Shown one piece after another: positions 1-8,742 of a stretch of DNA of 64,000 bases. The DNA comes from Porphyromonas endodontalis ATCC 35406 (GTDB lineage: Bacteria; Bacteroidota; Bacteroidia; Bacteroidales; Porphyromonadaceae). The stretch spans positions 1 through 64,000 of the forward strand of contig NZ_ACNN01000024.1 of the NCBI RefSeq assembly GCF_000174815.1, given 5' to 3'. Below the pieces are notes generated by a model. That model was given only the letters and a program-made list of their open reading frames with translations. It had not been told where the DNA came from and ran no database searches. Every line of letters starts with the position of its first letter. The stretch's first letter is position 1. Both the position numbers and the translations under genes were made by a program.

Positions 1-70
1 AAAAAGTATAGACGAGAGACCGGCCTGCATCGACCGTAAAGAGCGTTTGGGTAAGCAGAGGGCAACGCGC

Positions 71-931
71 TTAACGGCTAATTTTGTTGATGCGATTGTA
101 GAATACTACGCCGTCTTCTCCTTCGGTTGCCTTTATCTCCACATCCATAGAGCCAATGGGGTTATCCTTGTCTTTAGGGTAGAAGAAGGCTCTGCAGCAT
201 TCGTAGATGTCGTCGTAATCCTCTAGGGTATTGGTCTCTATCTCGACGTCAAGTTTGTAGCGAGAGATAACCTCGGGCGGATAGATGGATAAGGGGCCGT
301 TTTTCTCCAATTGCGCTATAAAATTAGGGGTGCCATAAGCCTCTGCGATCTTCTGTAAAGAAGCCTTGTCTACAGATTTCTGTAGGTTTTCATGCGTGTA
401 CATGATGTAAAAATCCACGATAAAGTCTGAGTCGTCCAGCGACAAAGGTCGCCGGTATTTCTTAAACTTCCCATCTCTTGAGAACGCGAGAATGAAGTAA
501 TTCTCCCCATCTGTTTCCCGGGAGAAAGCCTCCAGAGAGATATATACGGTTGTATTGGTGATCCCCTTGAGATATACGCTGGTCAATTGAAAGTGATTGT
601 CAAGGGATGAGTCTAAGATGCTCGGGGTGATCACCTCTTTATTGAACAGTGTCTTTCCGCTTTTCGAGATGGTGACCAAGAGTTTGCTACCAACCCGACT
701 GTGTTTGGTCTTGATGTCAGTCTCTTGCACAATGACGTGCCAATCGCTATACGTACTATCAACCACCGTCTTCAGTCTCTTGTGGTTTGCCTCCGATCTC
801 TGCAATGTAGTCTGCTCTACCTCCTCTTCCGCAGTTTCCTTGCCCTCTTTCTTATAACTGAGAAGAAGTGCTGCACCCAAAATAGAGAGTGAGAAGAGTA
901 TGAACGCTTGTGTCTTAGAGTTGTACTTCAT
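71..931 (-). CDS. Hypothetical membrane-anchored or exported protein
   Basis: Not recognised as a known family. The 286-residue product starts with a short basic stretch followed by one hydrophobic segment (about residues 9-25), so it is either anchored in the inner membrane by its N-terminus or exported; I see no lipobox cysteine. The remainder is charged, with alternating beta-type hydrophobics and no visible catalytic motif. It stands alone with no operon partner in the window. A TACATTTG box on the minus strand at 993-1000 lies about 60 nt upstream of the ATG and could be its -7 element. Coding is supported by the long open frame and the typical leader. Confidence 0.6.
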   Translation of the reverse strand: MKYNSKTQAFILFSLSILGAALLLSYKKEGKETAEEEVEQTTLQRSEANHKRLKTVVDSTYSDWHVIVQETDIKTKHSRVGSKLLVTISKSGKTLFNKEVITPSILDSSLDNHFQLTSVYLKGITNTTVYISLEAFSRETDGENYFILAFSRDGKFKKYRRPLSLDDSDFIVDFYIMYTHENLQKSVDKASLQKIAEAYGTPNFIAQLEKNGPLSIYPPEVISRYKLDVEIETNTLEDYDDIYECCRAFFYPKDKDNPIGSMDVEIKATEGEDGVVFYNRINKISR

Positions 932-1197
932 AATCCCTTTTGCTGACTAGATTTTTCTATGGTATGAACTTCCTTCGCTGTAGTCCTTTGTGCAAATGTA
1001 TTAAAACGAATTGAGATGAGGATGGTTTGGAGATGATTGTGCATTTTCTAGGTCTTGTGACTGCAATTGGATCGTGTCTCTTTGGACCTCAATAAAGATT
1101 GATCTTGTCTCTATTCGAAGTTGATGCGCCTGTTTTTTGTTTATCTAAGCGTTGCACTTACAACTGGAAAATACAGTTCCTTTAAGTTTAAGTGGAA
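932..1197. other. Intergenic region between divergent genes
   Basis: This spacer separates the leftward hypothetical gene from the rightward L31 gene. Apart from the possible leftward -7 box at 993-1000, I see no gene, repeat or hairpin in it. A short open frame from 1121 overlaps the L31 promoter and shows no coding character. Confidence 0.5.
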
Positions 1198-1229
1198 TTT
1201 GTTGGAATCGAAACAATGTAGTACCTTTG
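1198..1229 (+). promoter_or_regulatory. Promoter of the L31 gene
   Basis: TTTG at 1198-1201 and TACCTTTG at 1222-1229 are separated by 20 bp, matching the Bacteroidota sigma-A promoter (TTTG, 19-21 bp, TAnnTTTG). Transcription would start near 1235, leaving a leader of about 145 nt before the L31 start codon, long enough for ribosomal-protein autoregulation, though I do not recognise a specific fold. Confidence 0.75.
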
Positions 1230-1378
1230 CGACTGATATGCGGATAGCTATGCGCCTAGCTCTCCCATCTTGCTTAGATAGCCCTTTGCTTTTTTCATGG
1301 GAGTGAGGGGATGAGATCGGCAGACGATGGGCAGGTGAAGCCCCGCAAAAATAGAATAAGTAATAGATAATAAGAGCA

Positions 1379-1633
1379 ATGAAAAAAGGTCTTCACCCCG
1401 AAAACTACCGTCCCGTAGTATTCAAAGACATGTCTAACGAAGAGGTGTTTATCACCAAGTCTACCATTCAAGCTAAGGAAACGATTGAAATTGACGGCGT
1501 AGAGTATCCCCTCGTAAAGGTCGAAATTTCAAACACTTCGCATCCTTTCTTCACCGGTAAGGCTAAGCTTGTCGATACAGCTGGTCGCGTAGACAAGTTC
1601 ATGAACCGCTACGGCAATCGTAAGAAGAAATAA
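1379..1633 (+). CDS. rpmE2: Ribosomal protein L31, type B
   Basis: An 84-residue large-subunit ribosomal protein, located at the central protuberance bridging the 30S head. The start [10 protein letters not shown], the [11 protein letters not shown] motif near residues 50-60 and the ending with [10 protein letters not shown] are typical of L31. It lacks the paired CxxC zinc ligands of the zinc-binding form, which identifies it as the zinc-independent type B protein. It is monocistronic, with a good upstream promoter and a hairpin just after the stop. Confidence 0.95.
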   Translation: MKKGLHPENYRPVVFKDMSNEEVFITKSTIQAKETIEIDGVEYPLVKVEISNTSHPFFTGKAKLVDTAGRVDKFMNRYGNRKKK

Positions 1634-1638
1634 TACCT

Positions 1639-1672
1639 TTTGAGGGAGATGTCTTCGATCTCTCCCTTCAAA
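1639..1672 (+). terminator. Possible terminator hairpin after L31
   Basis: TTTGAGGGAGA at 1639-1649 pairs with the sequence at 1661-1672, with one bulged T, just after the L31 stop. The tail is AT-rich but lacks a clear T run, so termination may be weak. Confidence 0.45.
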
Positions 1673-2027
1673 TAAAAGATTTATATACTCCTCCTTTCAG
1701 TCCTTTTCTTCCATTTGTGGAGGGAGTGGCTGATGTGAGGAGTCTCTTTGTAGAGAAGAATTGGAGGGTGTGGAAAAACAATCTCTAGTTCTTTTTGTCG
1801 TCGCTTTGCAGAGTAGTGGGTATACGAAAAGTGTCGATTCGGTCGTTATAAGGATTGGGGCGGATCTCCTCTTAGACAGAGAGGGAAGGTTCCGATAGAT
1901 GTAATGATAAAAGGTCTAAGCAACAATTGTCGCACAAAATCGTCTCTATGTTGGAGGTTGTCTCGTTTAGAACGAGAGGATACACTCCAAAGTTGATAGA
2001 GAACTTGTAGATAGTATATTTGGATCT
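1673..2027 (+). other. Intergenic region upstream of the protease gene
   Basis: About 350 bp with no gene seen. A promoter-like pair, GTTG (1992-1995) and TATATTTG (2015-2022) with a 19-bp spacer, lies right against the protease start at 2028. If used, it would give an almost leaderless mRNA; otherwise the true promoter is farther upstream and was not recognised. Confidence 0.35.
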
Positions 2028-3515
2028 ATGAAACGAATTCAGAAAATCATTTTAGGGGCTATGGGCGTTGCTCTCCTGAGTGCGTCTGTATCCGCCGGTG
2101 TTTACTCTCTAATGGAACGTCGCTCGGAGCGTAGAATGGCTTCGACGGAGGTAGACGGAGGGGCTTTTCGCAATGCCGCTATGGGCTTCGATATGAGCCG
2201 TAGCGTGGGCAATGCACCCGATCTTGTGCCGGCAGCAGAGGCTTCGGTGCATTCTGTAGTACATATCAAAGTAGAGGGAGAGCAGCAGATCGATCAGAGC
2301 TATATGGATCCTTTCGAATTTTTCTTCGGAGGGGGAAGTGGAAGTTTCGATCGCCCCAGTTCGCGTCCCGTTGTAGGCTACGGTTCCGGAGTAATTATCA
2401 GTACCGATGGCTACATCATTACCAATAATCACGTTATTGATAATGCGAATAAGATCTCCGTTACCCTCAACGATAATCGTACCCTCAGTGCCAAACTTAT
2501 AGGTAGTGACCCGGCTAGCGATATCGCCCTTATCAAGGTGGATGCAGAAGATCTCCCTACCATTCCTTTTGGTAATAGCGATGCGCTTAAAGTTGGAGAG
2601 TGGGTTTTGGCCGTAGGTAACCCTTTTAATTTGACCAGTACCGTTACAGCCGGGATTGTAAGTGCTAAGGCTCGCTCCACAGCTTCGGAGGGCGGAAGCA
2701 AGATCGGTGGATTTATTCAGACCGATGCTGCCGTAAATCCCGGTAATAGTGGAGGTGCTCTCGTAAACGCAGCCGGCGAATTGGTGGGTATCAATACGAT
2801 GATTTATTCTCAAACGGGCAACTATGCAGGTTACTCGTTTGCCGTCCCCATCAATAGTGCTGCCAAGGTAGTGGCCGACATCAAAAAGTTTGGTTCTGTA
2901 CAGCGTGCTGTACTAGGGATCGGAGGCACTGATGTTACGAGCGAAATCAAAGAAAAACTAGGGCTCAAGGTAAACGAAGGTGTAGTTGTAACCACCTTTG
3001 CTGAGCGCAGTGGAGCTTTCTCTGCAGGGATGGAAGAGCATGACGTGATTACCGCTGTAGATGGTAAGCCGGTTAAGAATATGGCACAGCTTCAAGATCT
3101 CATCAGCATTCGTCGCCCCGGAGATAAGGTAGAAGTAACCGTTAATCGCAAGGGTAGCACTAAAATGCTAAAGGTCACACTCAAAAACGAAGAGGGTGGG
3201 GAGCAGATCATCCACAATGATCCCAAGGTGATGCTTGGTGCTCAGCTAAAGGCTCTAACCAATGAACAAAAGCGTGCGTATGGCGTTTCTTATGGTGTAG
3301 CCGTGGCCAAAGTGGGTGATGGTAAATTCAAAGACGCAGGCATTAAGGAAGGATTTATCATCCTTTCTGTCAACAATAAACCGGTACGCTCCGTAGAGGA
3401 GGCTCGTAGAGCCATCACTCAGGTGCAGCAATCCCGCAGAGGAGATGGTAGCCTACTCCTGAAGGGATTTTACCCCAATGGGCGTACAAAGTATTATGTT
3501 ATAGACCTATTGTAA
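2028..3515 (+). CDS. degP: DegP/HtrA-family periplasmic serine protease
   Basis: A Do-family protease and chaperone that removes misfolded envelope proteins. The 495-residue product has an N-terminal signal or anchor segment (about residues 7-28), a trypsin-like domain with the catalytic triad His135 (in NNHV), Asp165 (in SDIALIKV) and Ser241 (in GNSGG), and two C-terminal PDZ domains (roughly 295-385 and 405-490). Length and domain order match DegP/DegQ homologues. The gene is monocistronic and lies upstream of rpoD in the same direction, about 270 bp away. Which substrates it handles cannot be read from the sequence. Confidence 0.93.
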   Translation: MKRIQKIILGAMGVALLSASVSAGVYSLMERRSERRMASTEVDGGAFRNAAMGFDMSRSVGNAPDLVPAAEASVHSVVHIKVEGEQQIDQSYMDPFEFFFGGGSGSFDRPSSRPVVGYGSGVIISTDGYIITNNHVIDNANKISVTLNDNRTLSAKLIGSDPASDIALIKVDAEDLPTIPFGNSDALKVGEWVLAVGNPFNLTSTVTAGIVSAKARSTASEGGSKIGGFIQTDAAVNPGNSGGALVNAAGELVGINTMIYSQTGNYAGYSFAVPINSAAKVVADIKKFGSVQRAVLGIGGTDVTSEIKEKLGLKVNEGVVVTTFAERSGAFSAGMEEHDVITAVDGKPVKNMAQLQDLISIRRPGDKVEVTVNRKGSTKMLKVTLKNEEGGEQIIHNDPKVMLGAQLKALTNEQKRAYGVSYGVAVAKVGDGKFKDAGIKEGFIILSVNNKPVRSVEEARRAITQVQQSRRGDGSLLLKGFYPNGRTKYYVIDLL

Positions 3516-3785
3516 AAGGACTGTGGCTCTTGCCTCGTAACGGTCGGATAGGTACCGTAACAGCAAGGTAGGGCGTCGCCGAAGCTATCTAGAGAATAGC
3601 ATCCCGAAGCCTCCCTTGCCGAGAACAACTAAGAGCAAGACTTGTGGTAGAAGCTCTCCAAAGAAGCAGCATGCCTCTGCATGGGATAGTAGCTGTCACA
3701 AGGCTTGTCTTCTTTCGCTAACCTCATCTCCCCAAGCGATGGATGGTGCTGAGAAGCGTAGAGAGAATAGAAGAATGTATTATAT

Positions 3786-4649
3786 ATGAGACAACTAAAG
3801 ATTACTAAGTCCATTACCAATCGTGAGAGCGCGTCTCTCGATAAGTATTTGCAAGAGATTGGTAGAGAAGAGCTTATTGATGTGGATGAAGAGGTGCGCC
3901 TTGCACAGGAGATTCGCCGAGGCAATCGCCGTGCTCAAGACAAACTCACACGTGCCAATTTGCGATTCGTAGTGTCAGTGGCGAAGCAGTATCAGAACCA
4001 AGGTCTGAGCCTCCCCGACCTCATAGACGAAGGTAATTTAGGCCTTATCAAAGCTGCCGAGAAGTTCGACGAAACCCGCGGTTTTAAGTTTATCTCTTAT
4101 GCTGTGTGGTGGATCCGTCAATCCATCTTGCAAGCATTGGCAGAGCAGTCTCGTATTGTACGTCTCCCTCTCAATCAGGTTGGTGCTCAAGCTAAGATCA
4201 AGAAAGCTATTGAGCAATTTGAGCAAGAAAACGAGCGACGTCCCTCTATTGCGGAACTCGCTATTATCCTTGATCAAAGCGAAGAGAAAGTGGCTGTTAC
4301 GCTCAAGTCGTTCAGTAAGCATGTCTCTATAGATGCCCCCTTTGTGGATGGCGAGGACAATAGTCTCTTGGATGTACTCGTAAACGAAGATGCTCCCAGC
4401 ACAGACCGCTCTTTGATGCGCGACTCGCTCAATACAGAGATTGATCGAGTGCTCTCTACACTTTCTGAGCGTGAGGCTGAGATTATAAAGCTCTTCTTCG
4501 GGATTGGTCCTAATCCGGAGATGACGCTCGAAGAGATTGGCGATAAGTTCGGACTCACTCGCGAGAGAGTTCGTCAGATTAAGGAAAAGGCAATTCGTAA
4601 GTTGCGTGCAGGGAATAAGTGCGATCAGCTCAAGAGTTTTCTCTGCTAA
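3786..4649 (+). CDS. rpoD: Primary RNA polymerase sigma factor RpoD (sigma-70/SigA)
   Basis: A 287-residue sigma factor of the short Bacteroidota type, without the long acidic region 1.1 and non-conserved insert of E. coli sigma-70. Region 1.2 ([10 protein letters not shown], residues 19-28) is followed by the very conserved region 2 ([18 protein letters not shown] and WWIRQSI, about 78-115), region 3, and region 4 with the helix-turn-helix [20 protein letters not shown] near residues 250-270. It directs core polymerase to housekeeping promoters, presumably the TAnnTTTG boxes found across this window. A strong terminator follows. Confidence 0.95.
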   Translation: MRQLKITKSITNRESASLDKYLQEIGREELIDVDEEVRLAQEIRRGNRRAQDKLTRANLRFVVSVAKQYQNQGLSLPDLIDEGNLGLIKAAEKFDETRGFKFISYAVWWIRQSILQALAEQSRIVRLPLNQVGAQAKIKKAIEQFEQENERRPSIAELAIILDQSEEKVAVTLKSFSKHVSIDAPFVDGEDNSLLDVLVNEDAPSTDRSLMRDSLNTEIDRVLSTLSEREAEIIKLFFGIGPNPEMTLEEIGDKFGLTRERVRQIKEKAIRKLRAGNKCDQLKSFLC

Positions 4650-4674
4650 GCGTTACCAATTACTCCGAATACAA

Positions 4675-4708
4675 AAAAGGCTGAGGGTTTCCCCCAGCCT
4701 TTTTTTGT
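4675..4708 (+). terminator. Rho-independent terminator of rpoD
   Basis: AAAAGGCTGAGGG pairs with CCCCCAGCCTTTTT with one A/C mismatch and a short T-rich loop, followed by a seven-T run at 4700-4706. It starts about 25 bp after the rpoD stop. Confidence 0.85.
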
Positions 4709-5002
4709 TCTCCCCCTAGTCTCTTCTTCTAAAGAACGAACTAGTGACTATCCGTTATACTCTACTCTCGGCTTGGTCTCCTGACAAAAGTTTGAGGAAT
4801 GAAGAATCCTCAAATATTAATTCCCATTCAAATATTTCTTTCTAATTTTGAACTAGAGATGCGTTCATACTGAAATGTTTGAAATATTATGATCTACTTT
4901 CTAGATAATGGCTTTTGGATTGCAAATGTATGGAAAGAGCTGTATCTTTCCTTAGGTGGATTATGACATATTCAGCAAGGTTAGAGTTAAAGATTAAAGA
5001 AG
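4709..5002 (+). promoter_or_regulatory. Upstream region and candidate promoter of the nuclease-peptidase gene
   Basis: An AT-rich spacer. TTG at 4920-4922 and TATCTTTC at 4943-4950, 20 bp apart, resemble a Bacteroidota promoter with one mismatch in the -7 box, about 50 bp before the next start codon. Nothing else is recognised. Confidence 0.4.
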
Positions 5003-6199
5003 ATGCCAGAGACCTCAATTCAACAAGGCGATCGATATGAGGAACATGTCGCCTTATATATTAAACAAGTGTATGAAGGAAGGCCTGGGGTTAGTGTTTA
5101 TTGTAAAAAGAAATATCTCCAACGCATTCAAGGAGGTAGAGATCTTGAGATAGATATATCTATAGAGGAGAAAATTTTCACTGATAGAGCCTCTGCATAT
5201 GACAAGCTTACTATAATAGAGTGTAAGGATCATAAGCACCCTGTAAAGAGGGAGGTCATAGATCATCTAATATTGCGAAAAGAGGATGTTAGGGCTAATG
5301 ATGCAATCTGCTTTTCTACGAATGGTTTTCAACAAGGTGCTATTGATAAAGCTAAAGATGCCGGTATTAAATTGGGTGTTCTTAAACAGGATAATCCCAA
5401 TCCTGTTTGGTTTACGAGGAAAAATAGCAGAACCAAGTCCTCTATTCGTATAGGGAATATCTTTAAGAGATTAGGGGTTTCTATAGTCTCGAGTCTTAGG
5501 GATTTTCAAGATTCCCCTATCTATATTGGAACAGATGTCCTCTATTTGCTAGATGAATTGCATTCTATCGAATTATCTTCTTCAGTCCCTTATATTTCGC
5601 CTAAGGAGATAGAGAATGTTGCTCTACAGACCTTGGAAAAGTATAGGGATAATAAGCCGATAAACATTGATCTTCTAAAATCTATAATAAAATCGCTTGG
5701 GTATAATATTTTAATAGACAGTAGTTTAGAGCGCCAGCAAATCCTTGGTGTTTGTAATTTTCGAGAGAAACAAGTTCATGTGTCACCATCAATATACGGA
5801 GCTAGACAAGCCTTTACCTTAGCTCATGAGTTAGGTCATATCCTTTTGCATTGGAAGTTATTTGAGGAGAATAGGATCCATGAAGCTGAGGAATCAGAAT
5901 TAAATTATGAAGTAGGGTCTTGCAATACCATTTTTAAGAGTCAATACTTAGAAGTACAAGCTAATAAGTTTGCAGCTTATCTACTAATGCCTCAGTCTTT
6001 AATAATGAAGCTTTGGAGAGAATTTAAGATGGAACAATCAATTTGGAAACCAACGTTATACTTAGACTCGCAACGGGTAAATCAAGATTTATTTCGGAAG
6101 TTCGTTCTGAATGTAAATGCAGTGACGACTGTTTCGTCTGAAGCTTTGAAATATCGTCTCTTAGAGCTGGGAATACTCAATACTCAAAATATAATCTGA
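5003..6199 (+). CDS. Mrr-like nuclease fused to ImmA/IrrE zinc metallopeptidase
   Basis: A 398-residue two-domain protein. Residues about 10-130 show a PD-(D/E)xK nuclease pattern: Asp47/Glu49/Asp51 in RDLEIDI and Glu73-Cys-Lys75 in IIECKDH, followed by the QQGAIDKAKDAGI stretch common in Mrr-type restriction endonucleases. Residues about 205-350 form an ImmA/IrrE (M78-like) peptidase with the zinc motif H275-E276-x-x-H279 and a downstream Glu317 in the helix LEVQANKFAAYLLMP. ImmA/IrrE peptidases cleave repressors after damage or phage cues; Mrr-type domains cut modified or foreign DNA. A self-contained defence or stress-response enzyme is the inference. No separate HTH repressor gene lies beside it. 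Its AT-rich codon use differs from rpoD and aroC around it, suggesting acquisition. Confidence 0.75.
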   Translation: MPETSIQQGDRYEEHVALYIKQVYEGRPGVSVYCKKKYLQRIQGGRDLEIDISIEEKIFTDRASAYDKLTIIECKDHKHPVKREVIDHLILRKEDVRANDAICFSTNGFQQGAIDKAKDAGIKLGVLKQDNPNPVWFTRKNSRTKSSIRIGNIFKRLGVSIVSSLRDFQDSPIYIGTDVLYLLDELHSIELSSSVPYISPKEIENVALQTLEKYRDNKPINIDLLKSIIKSLGYNILIDSSLERQQILGVCNFREKQVHVSPSIYGARQAFTLAHELGHILLHWKLFEENRIHEAEESELNYEVGSCNTIFKSQYLEVQANKFAAYLLMPQSLIMKLWREFKMEQSIWKPTLYLDSQRVNQDLFRKFVLNVNAVTTVSSEALKYRLLELGILNTQNII

Positions 6200-6300
6200 A
6201 TTTCAATACAAATATTCCCTTTTGCACTTATCCCTTAAAAGCCTGCTCTTTCATGGAATACTTCTATGGATGTAGGGGGAAAGCTTTATATACTATCACC

Positions 6301-6420
6301 TCAGATCTCTAAATGCCGTTTTCTATCTATTCCACCATAGGGGGATACAATGTCTTGCACAATTCTCCCAGAGGTGACTACCTTACCCAGCAGATCATAT
6401 ACATTGATTCTACTTACTGT
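6301..6420 (-). pseudogene. Remnant of a type IX secretion C-terminal sorting domain
   Basis: Reading leftward from 6420 to the stop at 6301-6303 gives 39 in-frame residues beginning VSRINVYDLLGKVVTSG. The INVYDLLGKVV pattern is typical of the type A sorting domain at the end of proteins exported by the Bacteroidota type IX system. There is no start codon, and the frame is cut by a stop just upstream (6421-6423). A neighbouring fragment in another frame (NKAFRVARIKQ) also looks like a sorting-domain end. The rest of the gene is absent, so this is debris. Confidence 0.5.
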
Positions 6421-6475
6421 TTAATTCTTGCTACACGAAAAGCCTTATTGCCTTGAGAGGAAGCCTTAGTTTGGG

Positions 6476-7546
6476 TTAGCGGGAGGCTAGGTAGGCGTCG
6501 GCTAAGACAAGGGCCGTCATGGCGTGTACCACGCTTACACCGCGTAGAGCTACGCAGGGATCGTGCCGTCCGGTGCCTGCAAAGCGTACTGCCTCTCCCT
6601 CTAGGTTGAGCGTCTCTTGCTCCAGTGCAATGGTGGGGGTGGGTTTGAAAGCTACGGCGAAGCGAATTTCGGCTCCTGTAGAGATCCCGCCTTGTATGCC
6701 TCCCGAGTGGTTGGTACGAAAGGCTATAGAACCGCATTCGGTGCGCTCCATAACGTCGTTTACATGACTACCCAAGCAACGTGCAAGGGCAAAGCCATCT
6801 CCTATCTCAAAGCCCTTTACAGCATTGATGGAGAGCATGGCAAAAGCCAATCGCGCCGAGAATTTATCGTAGAGGGGGCTACCCCAACCAACAGGCACTC
6901 CCTGCACTAGACACTCCACAAGTCCACCCACGCTATCACCACGCCGGCGCACTTCGGTAAGGTTGCGCTCTAGTTTAGCCTCCCAAATAGGGTGGGGGCA
7001 GCGCACCGAAGAGTGGTATATCTTATCCAAATCAAGATCCGTAAGCGCATCCGAGGGGAGCTGTACTTCTCCAATACCCCTAATATAGGGATAGATTTTC
7101 ACCCCTAAGGGTTGTAATAATTGCAAGGCCATAGCTCCTGCAGCACAACGCACAGCCGTCTCGCGTGCTGAGGCTCGTCCGCCACCGGGTTGTGGAGGCA
7201 CTCCGTACTTCTCGTGGTAGGTGAAATCGGCATGAGAGGGGCGATACAGATGCTCCAAAGCCCTATAATCTCCACTGCGAGCATCTTGGTTGGCAATAAT
7301 AAAGCCTATCGGAGCTCCCGTGCTTGTGCCATCGGGGAGAAGTCCTGACAAGACCTCGACTCTATCCGCCTCTCGGCGTTGTGTAACGCTCAGACTGGAG
7401 CCTGGGCGGCGATGATCGAGGAATTTCTGCACCTCTAGAGGGTCAATATGAACCCCGGCAGGCATTCCATCCAGTACACCACCGATAGCTTTTCCGTGCG
7501 ACTCCCCAAAGGTTGTCAAGCGAAGATGCTGGCCAAATGTATTCAT
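6476..7546 (-). CDS. aroC: Chorismate synthase
   Basis: Catalyses the last shikimate-pathway step, converting 5-enolpyruvylshikimate 3-phosphate to chorismate with reduced FMN. The 356-residue protein has the signature start FGESHGKAIGGVLDGMPAG (residues 13-31), the RRPGSS motif near residue 46, the SGGRASARET-like block (here GGGRASARETA, about 121-131) and the C-terminal RHDPCVALR motif about 322-330. Length matches bacterial AroC. It follows slyD in the same direction but a strong terminator separates them, so it is probably transcribed from its own promoter. Confidence 0.96.
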   Translation of the reverse strand: MNTFGQHLRLTTFGESHGKAIGGVLDGMPAGVHIDPLEVQKFLDHRRPGSSLSVTQRREADRVEVLSGLLPDGTSTGAPIGFIIANQDARSGDYRALEHLYRPSHADFTYHEKYGVPPQPGGGRASARETAVRCAAGAMALQLLQPLGVKIYPYIRGIGEVQLPSDALTDLDLDKIYHSSVRCPHPIWEAKLERNLTEVRRRGDSVGGLVECLVQGVPVGWGSPLYDKFSARLAFAMLSINAVKGFEIGDGFALARCLGSHVNDVMERTECGSIAFRTNHSGGIQGGISTGAEIRFAVAFKPTPTIALEQETLNLEGEAVRFAGTGRHDPCVALRGVSVVHAMTALVLADAYLASR

Positions 7547-7552
7547 ATAGGT

Positions 7553-7599
7553 GAAAAATAAAACTCCCCTCTTCCACTTTTCTAGAGCGGAGAGGGGAG
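7553..7599 (-). terminator. Terminator of the SlyD gene
   Basis: CTCCCCTCT (7564-7572) and AGAGGGGAG (7591-7599) form a perfect 9-bp stem. Read leftward it is followed by TTTTATTTTT, a typical intrinsic terminator for the leftward slyD transcript, ending just before the aroC start. Confidence 0.8.
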
Positions 7600-7630
7600 C
7601 TATAGGGATTTACTTTAGGGATAAGGTGGA

Positions 7631-8212
7631 TTAGTGGCATCCTCCACAGCAACCACCTTCGCAACCGCCCTCGCCATCTTCATCGTGGCAACCGCAACCG
7701 CAGCTACCTCCGTGAGGATGCAGAAGAGCCTCAATCTCGGCGCGTTCGTCCTCAGAAGCAACATGAGCTTCTAGTATCTTGCCCGAGAAGTGAAGGTGCA
7801 TACCGGCAAGAGGATGGTTAAAGTCCAAGGTTACTTTTTCGTTGTTCATATCGATCACTTGGCCTTCGATACGTTGTCCATCAGCGGTTTGCATGGGTAC
7901 GCGAGCACCTACGAATACGTGTTCCTCGTCGAATTTCCCATCCTCGTCACAGAAGATTTTGTAGTCCAGAGGTACTACACGATCGGAGAAACGCTCCCCG
8001 TAACCATTTTCGGGAGTAAGCTCAAAATCGAAAGTTTCTCCCTCTTTGAGGCCTTCTAGTTTTTGCTCAAAAGCAGGGAGCATCATCCCAATACCATGTA
8101 GGTATTGCATGGGGCTCTCGGGAGTGGCTTGCTCTATAAAGTCTCGTACTTCGTTGGGACCGGCATAGAGGTCGTAGCTGCACGATACAAAGTAGTCTTT
8201 TGTTATGCTCAT
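7631..8212 (-). CDS. slyD: SlyD-type FKBP peptidyl-prolyl isomerase
   Basis: A cytoplasmic prolyl cis-trans isomerase and chaperone with a metal-binding tail. The 193-residue product has the split FKBP domain with an inserted flap: residues about 1-70 and 125-150 are FKBP (LTPENGYGER, DFNHPLAGMHLHF), and residues about 70-125 the chaperone insert. The last 30 residues are extremely rich in Cys, His and Gly (HPHGGSCGCGCH onward), like the nickel/zinc-binding tail of SlyD. A TACCTTTG box lies upstream and a terminator follows. Confidence 0.92.
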   Translation of the reverse strand: MSITKDYFVSCSYDLYAGPNEVRDFIEQATPESPMQYLHGIGMMLPAFEQKLEGLKEGETFDFELTPENGYGERFSDRVVPLDYKIFCDEDGKFDEEHVFVGARVPMQTADGQRIEGQVIDMNNEKVTLDFNHPLAGMHLHFSGKILEAHVASEDERAEIEALLHPHGGSCGCGCHDEDGEGGCEGGCCGGCH

Positions 8213-8260
8213 TGGTTCTATTTATACGTTTGAATAATTGTTCCTTGTTTATACCGCCCT

Positions 8261-8268
8261 CAAAGGTA
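8261..8268 (-). promoter_or_regulatory. -7 box of the SlyD promoter
   Basis: CAAAGGTA on the plus strand reads TACCTTTG leftward, an exact TAnnTTTG match about 50 bp before the slyD start. No good -33 box is visible at the expected spacing. Confidence 0.55.
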
Positions 8269-8279
8269 CGGCAAAACAA

Positions 8280-8729
8280 TCATTTGAGGTGTTTTTCTCG
8301 CGATAATTCTTGCCCAAAACGCCTCTGTACCTTATCCAATTCGAGAAGTTTGTCAGGGGGGAGTACGTTGGAGAGTTTCAGGTAGTATTCCTCAACAAGC
8401 TTGGCATCTTTGATCTTGCATTCGCTCTTTAGCTTTAGATACTGAGCCATCTCCGCCTGTGATGCTTGCGGATTTTTTTTGATCTGCATATGGAGCTGTC
8501 CAAAGTCGGCCCAGATATTCATACGCTCCTCATCCATCTGATGTAATATAATGGTTAGCTTGGTGCACTCCTCGTTTGTCAGGCTAAGTTCTTTGCAAAC
8601 AAACTTATCTCGCCGTGCCGCCAGTGCCCTGCGCTCCGGTATTGAGGGGGGCTCTTGAGCGAAGGCAATAGCTCCGTAGAAAAGCGATAGGCAGGTGATA
8701 AAGAAAATACGTAGGGTTGATTGTTTCAT
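8280..8729 (-). CDS. Periplasmic Spy/CpxP-like protein of an ECF sigma operon
   Basis: About 149 residues from the ATG at 8729, chosen over an upstream in-frame ATG because it directly begins a signal peptide (MKQSTLRIFFIT, hydrophobic to about residue 22, ending AFA). The mature part is helical and charged, with the spaced LSLTNEEC and PQASQAEM segments resembling the LTxxQ helices of Spy/CpxP chaperones. It is last in a three-gene operon after an ECF sigma factor and a probable anti-sigma gene, a common Bacteroidota arrangement in which the periplasmic protein senses envelope stress. Family assignment is tentative. Confidence 0.65.
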   Translation of the reverse strand: MKQSTLRIFFITCLSLFYGAIAFAQEPPSIPERRALAARRDKFVCKELSLTNEECTKLTIILHQMDEERMNIWADFGQLHMQIKKNPQASQAEMAQYLKLKSECKIKDAKLVEEYYLKLSNVLPPDKLLELDKVQRRFGQELSREKHLK

Positions 8730-8742
8730 TATGGAGAGGTTA

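Noticed and set aside
2109-2813. Minus-strand open frame inside the protease gene
   Set aside because: Antisense to the catalytic domain, whose His/Asp/Ser motifs are intact.
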